DNA of 64,000 bases, taken from assembly GCF_011250555.1 (NCBI RefSeq), contig NZ_JAANMZ010000001.1, forward strand, positions 248,001 through 312,000. Direction: 5' to 3'. Position 1 is the stretch's first letter. Every line of letters begins with the position of its first letter. Shown here piece by piece: positions 57,682-64,000 of this stretch. The stretch comes from Bacillus sp. MM2020_4. GTDB taxonomy: Bacteria; Bacillota; Bacilli; Bacillales; Cytobacillaceae. Below the pieces are notes generated by a model, which saw only the letters and a program-made list of their open reading frames with translations, was not told the origin of the DNA and searched no databases. The position numbers and the translations under genes were made by a program.

Positions 57682-58467
57682 ATGAAGCAAAGAATCATAA
57701 CAGGAGTCGTCGCGGCAGCATTATTTTTGCCAATTGTTTATTATAGTGGGTTTCCACTCATATTACTAACGTATTTTTTAGCGACCGTTGGTTTGTATGA
57801 ATTATTAAAAATGAAAAATCTAAATATTTTCTCTATACATGGCATCCTGTCGATTTTATTTCTATGGGTACTTATTTTTCCAGAGAAATATAGTGATTTC
57901 TTGGATACCTTTTATTATACAAAAACAGAATTGTGCATTGTGATTATTTTATTGTTATTGGCGTACACGGTAATTACCAAAAATCGTTTTACCTTTGAAG
58001 ATGTCTCTTTTTCCCTTCTTTCCGCCCTTTATGTGGGAATTGGCTTTTACTTTTTCTTTGAAACAAGAGTAGATGGGGGATTAGTTTATATTTTATATTC
58101 CTTATTTATGATTTGGGCAACGGATTCAGGTGCGTATTTTATCGGAAAAGCTTTGGGAAGAAGAAAGCTCTGGCCGGAAATAAGCCCTAATAAAACGATT
58201 GAAGGATCATTAGGCGGTGTGGTTTGTGCCGTTATTGTAGCTATTCTTTTTGTATTACTCACAGATATAAAAGGGTCCATCATTGCCATCACGATTGTCC
58301 TTTCTGTTTTTGGACAAATTGGCGATCTTGTTCAATCCGCTTTCAAGCGCCATTTTAATGTGAAGGATTCTGGCAAAATATTACCTGGTCATGGTGGTAT
58401 ACTTGACCGCTTTGACAGCCTTATCTTTGTTTGGCCAATATTACACTTATTCCACCTCTGGAGTTAA
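57682..58467 (+). CDS. cdsA: phosphatidate cytidylyltransferase CdsA
   Basis: Membrane enzyme that makes CDP-diacylglycerol. The 261 residues form about eight membrane segments. The C-terminal family signature (SAFKRHFNVKDSGKILPGHG followed by GILDRFDS) is complete. Start ATG 57682, with a modest AAGG-type site. Slightly shorter than B. subtilis CdsA (269). Confidence 0.96.
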   Translation: MKQRIITGVVAAALFLPIVYYSGFPLILLTYFLATVGLYELLKMKNLNIFSIHGILSILFLWVLIFPEKYSDFLDTFYYTKTELCIVIILLLLAYTVITKNRFTFEDVSFSLLSALYVGIGFYFFFETRVDGGLVYILYSLFMIWATDSGAYFIGKALGRRKLWPEISPNKTIEGSLGGVVCAVIVAILFVLLTDIKGSIIAITIVLSVFGQIGDLVQSAFKRHFNVKDSGKILPGHGGILDRFDSLIFVWPILHLFHLWS

Positions 58468-58502
58468 GTGGTCTGTTTTTGATTTTATAGGAGTTGAATG
58501 GT

Positions 58503-59645
58503 TTGAAATTAATTAGTTTATTGGGTGCATCAGGATCTGTTGGATCACAGACGATTGATATTATACGAGAGCATCCTGCAGAATTTAAGTTAGCAACATT
58601 TTCCGTAGGGAAAAATATTGATTTTGCACGAAAATTGATTGTCGAATTTAACCCTGAGCTTGTTTCCGTACAAGATTATGGCGACTGTCAAACATTAAAA
58701 GCAGAGTTTCCAAAAACGAAGTTTACTTACGGCAACGAGGGATTAATTGAGGTAGCTGTATATGAAAAGTCGGATATCCTGGTTAATGCGGTTCTAGGAA
58801 GTGTAGGGCTCCATCCTACCTTACAAGCAATTGAATCAGGAAAAGCGATTGCTATTGCTAATAAAGAAACACTTGTTACGGCGGGCCATTTGGTTATGGA
58901 CGCTGCGACAAAGTATAATGTACCACTTCTTCCAGTAGACAGTGAGCATTCAGCTATTTTCCAGGCCCTGCAAGGGGAAAGGGATAAAAATATTGAAAGA
59001 TTAATCTTAACAGCATCTGGTGGAAGTTTTCGTGACAGGACCCGTGATGAATTAGAAAATGTCACAGTTCAAGATGCCTTAAACCACCCGAATTGGTCGA
59101 TGGGTGCGAAAATTACCATTGATTCCGCCACGATGATGAATAAAGGTTTAGAGGTCATTGAGGCCCATTGGCTTTTTCAAATGCCGTATGAAAAAATTAA
59201 TGTATTGCTCCATAAAGAAAGTATTATCCATTCAATGGTGGAATTTCAAGACTCAAGTATCATCGCCCAACTTGGAACACCGGATATGAGAGTTCCGATT
59301 CAATATGCACTCACATACCCAGATCGCTTGCCGCGACCATCCGCGAACCGGTTGGATTTAGCAAGTGTCGGGCAACTACATTTCGAGGAAATGGATGTAG
59401 ACAGATTTCGTTGCCTGCAGTTTGCCATTATGGCTGGAAAAGCAGGTGGAACGATGCCGACTGTTTTGAATGCAGCTAATGAAGTTGCAGTAGCAGCGTT
59501 TTTGGAAGGTAAGGTTCGTTTCTTGCAGATTGAAGATTTAATTGAGAAGGCATTAAACACTCATCAAACCATTGAACATCCTAGTTTGATGACGATAGAA
59601 GAGGTAGATAAAGAAACGAGAAAGTATATATATTCACTTCTATAA
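58503..59645 (+). CDS. dxr: 1-deoxy-D-xylulose 5-phosphate reductoisomerase
   Basis: NADPH-dependent second step of the MEP isoprenoid pathway, feeding UppS. The 380 residues show [64 protein letters not shown] and [15 protein letters not shown] choose TTG 58503 ([11 protein letters not shown]), nine bases after AGGAG; the TTG at 58494 touches that site, and the ATG at 58498 is out of frame. Confidence 0.96.
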   Translation: MKLISLLGASGSVGSQTIDIIREHPAEFKLATFSVGKNIDFARKLIVEFNPELVSVQDYGDCQTLKAEFPKTKFTYGNEGLIEVAVYEKSDILVNAVLGSVGLHPTLQAIESGKAIAIANKETLVTAGHLVMDAATKYNVPLLPVDSEHSAIFQALQGERDKNIERLILTASGGSFRDRTRDELENVTVQDALNHPNWSMGAKITIDSATMMNKGLEVIEAHWLFQMPYEKINVLLHKESIIHSMVEFQDSSIIAQLGTPDMRVPIQYALTYPDRLPRPSANRLDLASVGQLHFEEMDVDRFRCLQFAIMAGKAGGTMPTVLNAANEVAVAAFLEGKVRFLQIEDLIEKALNTHQTIEHPSLMTIEEVDKETRKYIYSLL

Positions 59646-59663
59646 AAAAGGGTGGTTTTATTA

Positions 59664-60923
59664 TTGACTACAGTTATTGCCTTTATTGTGATTTTTGGCG
59701 CACTCGTTTTCTTTCATGAGTTAGGACATTTTATTTTCGCTAAAAGAGCCGGTATCCTTTGTCGCGAATTTGCAATTGGTATGGGACCTAAAGTGTTTAC
59801 CCATAAAAAGGGTGAGACCACCTATACGATTCGTTTATTGCCAATTGGCGGTTTTGTCCGAATGGCCGGGGAAGATCCGGAAATGGTTGAAATCAAGCCA
59901 GGATATCGAATTGGTCTATTGATGGGCAAGGATAATTTGGTAAGTAAGATTATTTTAAACAATAAAGAAAAATATCCACAATGCCGGATTGTTGAAGTAG
60001 AGTATGCTGATATCGAAAAGGATTTAGTGGTTAAGGGATACCCGGAAGATGAGAATGAAAGTTTGCAGACTTTTACGATTCATCCGAAGGCAGTCATTGT
60101 TGAAAATGGGATTGAATCACAAATTGCTCCCATTGATCGTCAATTTGGTTCCAAGACATTATGGCAAAGGTTTTTAGCAATATTTGCTGGACCGGCAATG
60201 AACTTTGTTCTAGCTTTTGTTGTTTTTATTATCATTGCTTTATTACAAGGGGTCCCATCGAATGATCCCAAATTGGGGGTAATAACTCCTGACGGAGCTG
60301 CCAAAGCCGCAGGTCTACAGGAGGGTGATCTTGTTCAAAGCATTAATGGTTCCGAAATTTCAAGCTGGTCAGATGTCGTTGAAGTCATTCGCAATAATCC
60401 CAATAAGAAACTTGATTTCTCTGTCATTCGCGAGGGTAAAGAAACTGAGATACAGGTAACGCCACTTGAAAAGACAGTCGAAGGCAAGAAAATGGGGATT
60501 ATTGGTGTCTATAGCCCTGTGGAAAAGTCACCTGTTCAAGCAGTTAAATCTGGTTTTACTGAAACCTATTTTTGGACGAAGCAAATATTTGTCATGCTTG
60601 GTAAATTAGTCACCGGTCAATTTTCAATCGATGCGCTGTCAGGGCCTGTTGGAATTTATAATTCAACTGCGGAAGTAGCGAAATCGGGTATTTATTATTT
60701 AATGAAATGGGCTGGGATTTTAAGTATTAATCTAGGGATTATGAATTTATTACCAATCCCTGCGCTTGACGGCGGCAGATTGATGTTCTTTGCGGTTGAA
60801 GCAGTTAGAGGGAAGCCAATTGACCGCCAAAAGGAAGGGATGGTTCATTTTATCGGATTTGCCCTCCTTATGCTGTTGATGCTTGTCGTTACATGGAATG
60901 ATATTCAAAGGTTTTTCCTCTAA
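59664..60923 (+). CDS. rseP: site-2 protease RseP/RasP
   Basis: Intramembrane zinc protease that cleaves anti-sigma factors (RsiW in B. subtilis), FtsL and signal-peptide remnants. The 419 residues show HExxH (FFHELGHFIFAKRAG) in the first membrane segment, a PDZ domain (about 215-290), and the LDG motif NLLPIPALDGGRLMF. Start is TTG 59664 (MTTVIAFIVIFG), in line with B. subtilis MFVNTVIAF and eight bases after AAGGGTGG; the GTG at 59652 is too close to that site. In B. subtilis proS follows; here polC does. Confidence 0.95.
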   Translation: MTTVIAFIVIFGALVFFHELGHFIFAKRAGILCREFAIGMGPKVFTHKKGETTYTIRLLPIGGFVRMAGEDPEMVEIKPGYRIGLLMGKDNLVSKIILNNKEKYPQCRIVEVEYADIEKDLVVKGYPEDENESLQTFTIHPKAVIVENGIESQIAPIDRQFGSKTLWQRFLAIFAGPAMNFVLAFVVFIIIALLQGVPSNDPKLGVITPDGAAKAAGLQEGDLVQSINGSEISSWSDVVEVIRNNPNKKLDFSVIREGKETEIQVTPLEKTVEGKKMGIIGVYSPVEKSPVQAVKSGFTETYFWTKQIFVMLGKLVTGQFSIDALSGPVGIYNSTAEVAKSGIYYLMKWAGILSINLGIMNLLPIPALDGGRLMFFAVEAVRGKPIDRQKEGMVHFIGFALLMLLMLVVTWNDIQRFFL

Positions 60924-60943
60924 AAGAAAAGTTTTTTATTCCT

Positions 60944-60982
60944 AAATTGGGATCGCAGCTGCGGTCCCAATTTAATTTTTTC
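60944..60982 (+). terminator. rseP terminator
   Basis: A 15-pair stem (AAATTGGGATCGCAG with CTGCGGTCCCAATTT, one G-U, almost no loop) followed by AATTTTTTCC. Confidence 0.85.
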
Positions 60983-61028
60983 CAGCACACTCATTCTGTC
61001 GAATTTCGGCGAATGATTATAGAACTTG

Positions 61029-61037
61029 TGCTATAAT
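61029..61037 (+). promoter_or_regulatory. extended -10 promoter for polC
   Basis: TGC-TATAAT at 61029-61037, 55 bases before polC; no clear -35. The 168-base gap between rseP and polC holds only this and the rseP terminator. Confidence 0.6.
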
Positions 61038-61091
61038 TAACCGTTGATAAAGAAAAATTTATAGATTTTCAAATAGATGGGAGAGAGACTC

Positions 61092-64000
61092 TTGAGCGAA
61101 CATGTCCTTGGCAATAAAGAGCGATTCCAACTCTTGCTCCAGCAGCTGCAAATGATTGAGGATGCTGTAGTGGTACATTTCAATAATGCGCAAATAGAAA
61201 GACTTCAAGTTGAAAAAAAGGCGAGAAAGTGGCATTTTCAGTTTTTATTTGAAAAAATCCTTCCTTTTAACGTCTATCTTAGGTTTTCAACACAACTAGA
61301 GAGAACCTTTTCAAGCATTGCCTCCATTTCCTATGATATCAATGTAATGAATCAAGCCTTTTCTCCAGAATTATTTAAGGAATATTGGAGTTATTGTATT
61401 CAGCAAATTGATGGGATTTCGCCACCACTTTTAAAACTGCTAAATGAACAAATTCCAGATGTCAATGGGAATAAGCTAACCATAAGCGTAAGAAATGATA
61501 TGGAGGGTCTAGCGTTAAAACGGAAATACGGCCCAGTGCTTGGCGATATTTTCCAATCCTTTGGATTTCCGTTGCTTGCAATTGAAACAAACATAAAAAA
61601 TGACGAAAAAAATGATGAATATCAGCAATTTTTACTTGCTAAACAAAAGGAAGACCAGGAACGTGGCTTATTAGCTATGGTTGAAATGCAAAAGAAAGAA
61701 GCTGAAAAGGATTACTCTGGTGGTGAAGTACAGGATGGTCCGCTCACGATTGGCTTAACGATTAAAGACGATAGCGACTTCCGTAGTTTAATTGATATTG
61801 TCGATGAAGAACGAAGAGTTGCTGTAGAAGGATATATCTTTAATGCTGAGATAAGAGAATTAAGAAGTGGCCGTTCACTGTTAACCTTTAAGATCACCGA
61901 CTACACCAGTTCCATTATGGTGAAAATGTTCTCAAGAGATAAGGAGGATGCTGCCCTTTTCCAGCTTGTGAAAAAAGGAATGTGGGTTAAGGTCCGTGGG
62001 AGCATTCAAAATGATACCTTTGTTCGTGACCTTGTCATGATTGGAAACGATATTAATGAAATCAAACCAGTTGGACGCAAAGATACCGCACCAGAGGATG
62101 AAAAACGAGTTGAACTGCATCTCCACACACCAATGAGTCAAATGGATGCAGTAACTCCTGTAAGTACCTTGATTGCTCAGGCAAAAAAGTGGGGACATAA
62201 GGCTATTGCCGTGACCGATCATGCCGTAGCGCAATCCTTTCCTGAAGCATATGGGGCGGGAAAAAAGAATGATATAAAAATTCTTTATGGGGTTGAGGTC
62301 AATCTAGTCGATGATGGGGTGCCAATCGCATACAATGATGCTCATCGTTTACTTGCGGAAGACACCTTTGTTATTTTTGACGTGGAAACCACAGGACTTT
62401 CTGCCGTATATAATACGATTATCGAACTTGCTGCAGTAAAGGTGAAGGATGGGGAAATCATTGACCGCTTCGAGTCATTTGCTAATCCACATCATCGTCT
62501 CTCCGCGACAACCATCAATCTAACAGGGATAACGGATGATATGGTTCAAAATGCCCCTGAGATCGATGCAGTCATAAGAGATTTCCATGATTGGATTGGG
62601 GATGCCGTTTTGGTCGCACATAATGCATCCTTTGATATGGGTTTTCTCAATGTTGGCTATAAAAAGATCGGACTGGAGAAGGCGAAAAATCCTGTCATTG
62701 ATACACTTGAACTTGGACGATTCCTTTGTCCAGAAATGAAAAACCACCGCTTAAATACACTGACGAAGAAATTTGATATTGAATTAACCCAGCATCACCG
62801 TGCCATATATGATGCAGAAGCAACAGGTTATTTACTTTTAAAAATGCTAAAAGATGCCCTTGAAAAGGGGATCGAATATCATGATGAATTTAACGATAAT
62901 ATGGGAAAAGGGAATGCCTATCAACGTGCACGTCCCTATCATTGCACTCTTTTAGCGCAAAACGAACATGGCTTAAAAAACCTATTTAAACTTGTTTCGA
63001 TCTCACATATTGAGTATTTTTACCGAGTTCCGCGAATCCCAAGATCGGTTCTCCAAAAATATCGTGATGGCATTCTTGTAGGTTCAGCCTGTAATAAAGG
63101 TGAAGTGTTTGAAGGAATGATGCAGAAGTCACCCGAAGAGGTAGAAGCACATGCCCGCTTCTATGACTATCTTGAGGTCATGCCGAAAGAAGTCAATGCG
63201 CCTTTAATTGAAATGGAATTAGTCCGCGATGAAAAAGCGATGGAAGATATTATTAGTAAAATCGTGATACTTGGCGATAAATTAGGTCTGCCTGTCGTGG
63301 CAACAGGGAATGTCCATTATTTAAATGAAAATGATAAAATCTATCGAAAAATCTTAGTTAACTCTCAAGGCGGTGCGAACCCGCTAAACCGCCATGAACT
63401 TCCGGACGTTCATTTCCGCACTACCAATGAGATGCTCGATGCTTTTTCATTTTTGGGCGCGGAAAAGGCCAAGGAAATCGTGGTTACGAATACGAATAAA
63501 GTTGCTGACATGGTGGAGAACATTAAACCTATAAAAGACGATTTATATACACCGAAGATTGAAGGCGCAGAAGAAGAGATGCGCCAAATGAGTTATGAAA
63601 TGGCCCATAAAATTTATGGTGATCCGCTTCCGGAAATTGTTGAGGCTCGTTTAGAGAAAGAACTTAAAAGTATCATTGGACATGGTTTTGCGGTTATCTA
63701 TTTGATTTCGCATAAACTTGTAAAAAAATCACTGGATGATGGCTATCTGGTTGGATCACGGGGATCCGTTGGCTCCTCCCTTGTCGCAACAATGACAGAG
63801 ATTACCGAGGTTAACCCGTTGCCGCCGCATTATATATGCCCTACATGTAAGCAGTCTGAGTTCTTTAATGATGGATCCGTTGGCTCTGGATTTGACTTAC
63901 CTGATAAAGATTGTCCGAATTGTGGGGAAAAATACCGCAAGGATGGACACGATATTCCATTTGAAACCTTCCTCGGTTTTAAAGGAGACAAGGTACCCGA
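61092..64000 (+). CDS. polC: DNA polymerase III PolC-type, alpha subunit (partial, cut by window end)
   Basis: The main replicative polymerase of low-GC Gram-positives. 969 codons are visible of about 1435. Seen in order: N-terminal domains (about 1-220), OB fold ([35 protein letters not shown]), PHP part 1 ([25 protein letters not shown]), the inserted DEDDh proofreading exonuclease ([45 protein letters not shown]), PHP part 2, and the polymerase palm onset with the zinc site CPTCKQ...CPNCGEKY. The sequence ends at GFKGDKVP, one residue before the DIDLNFS motif that holds catalytic aspartates. Start TTG 61092 follows GGGAGAGAG. Confidence 0.97.
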   Translation, partial: MSEHVLGNKERFQLLLQQLQMIEDAVVVHFNNAQIERLQVEKKARKWHFQFLFEKILPFNVYLRFSTQLERTFSSIASISYDINVMNQAFSPELFKEYWSYCIQQIDGISPPLLKLLNEQIPDVNGNKLTISVRNDMEGLALKRKYGPVLGDIFQSFGFPLLAIETNIKNDEKNDEYQQFLLAKQKEDQERGLLAMVEMQKKEAEKDYSGGEVQDGPLTIGLTIKDDSDFRSLIDIVDEERRVAVEGYIFNAEIRELRSGRSLLTFKITDYTSSIMVKMFSRDKEDAALFQLVKKGMWVKVRGSIQNDTFVRDLVMIGNDINEIKPVGRKDTAPEDEKRVELHLHTPMSQMDAVTPVSTLIAQAKKWGHKAIAVTDHAVAQSFPEAYGAGKKNDIKILYGVEVNLVDDGVPIAYNDAHRLLAEDTFVIFDVETTGLSAVYNTIIELAAVKVKDGEIIDRFESFANPHHRLSATTINLTGITDDMVQNAPEIDAVIRDFHDWIGDAVLVAHNASFDMGFLNVGYKKIGLEKAKNPVIDTLELGRFLCPEMKNHRLNTLTKKFDIELTQHHRAIYDAEATGYLLLKMLKDALEKGIEYHDEFNDNMGKGNAYQRARPYHCTLLAQNEHGLKNLFKLVSISHIEYFYRVPRIPRSVLQKYRDGILVGSACNKGEVFEGMMQKSPEEVEAHARFYDYLEVMPKEVNAPLIEMELVRDEKAMEDIISKIVILGDKLGLPVVATGNVHYLNENDKIYRKILVNSQGGANPLNRHELPDVHFRTTNEMLDAFSFLGAEKAKEIVVTNTNKVADMVENIKPIKDDLYTPKIEGAEEEMRQMSYEMAHKIYGDPLPEIVEARLEKELKSIIGHGFAVIYLISHKLVKKSLDDGYLVGSRGSVGSSLVATMTEITEVNPLPPHYICPTCKQSEFFNDGSVGSGFDLPDKDCPNCGEKYRKDGHDIPFETFLGFKGDKVP

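Overview
This window is a long housekeeping stretch of a low-GC, endospore-forming member of the Bacillaceae. Protein sequences and gene order, from rqcH to polC, closely follow the B. subtilis 168 block running from yloA to polC, as I know it from memory. spoVM marks it as a spore former. I cannot name the species; a Neobacillus/Mesobacillus-like Bacillus is a guess. There are about 60 protein genes. All are on the + strand except rqcH and rpmB. I see no prophage, insertion sequence, CRISPR array, tRNA or rRNA.

Layout: (1) 0-7 kb: ribosome rescue (rqcH, minus), Ca2+ ATPase, yloC, then remA-gmk-rpoZ. (2) 7-20 kb: coaBC-priA-def-fmt-rsmB-rlmN-prpC-prkC-rsgA-rpe, thiN, spoVM. (3) 20-28.7 kb: rpmB (minus), yloU-fakA, recG, then the lipid operon fapR-plsX-fabD-fabG and acpP. 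FapR autocontrol is visible as an operator. (4) 28.7-43 kb: rnc-smc-ftsY, ylxM-ffh, rpsP-khpA-ylqD-rimM-trmD, rplS with a leader RNA, a type I signal peptidase gene, rbgA, a displaced sdaAB-sdaAA pair and rnhB. (5) 43-53 kb: sucCD, dprA, topA, trmFO, hslVU, codY. (6) 53-64 kb: rpsB, tsf, pyrH-frr, uppS-cdsA-dxr-rseP, and polC cut by the window edge.

Functionally the genes join translation (ribosomal proteins, factors, RNA modification, SRP), envelope and fatty acid lipid synthesis (FapR/PlsX/FabD/FabG/ACP, UppS, CdsA, Dxr), replication and chromosome upkeep (PriA, RecG, Smc, TopA, PolC), and global control (CodY, PrkC/PrpC, RemA).

The unusual parts are what is missing or inserted compared with B. 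subtilis. There is no flagellar/chemotaxis operon between codY and rpsB, and no flhB-like ylqH between rnhB and sucC. There is no xerC/codV between trmFO and hslV, and no proS before polC. sdaAB-sdaAA has moved and carries a perfect cre-like site upstream. At least six copies of a dispersed, stem-forming repeat sit in gene gaps; this is the best candidate for something undescribed. Most other content is ordinary and confidently assigned.
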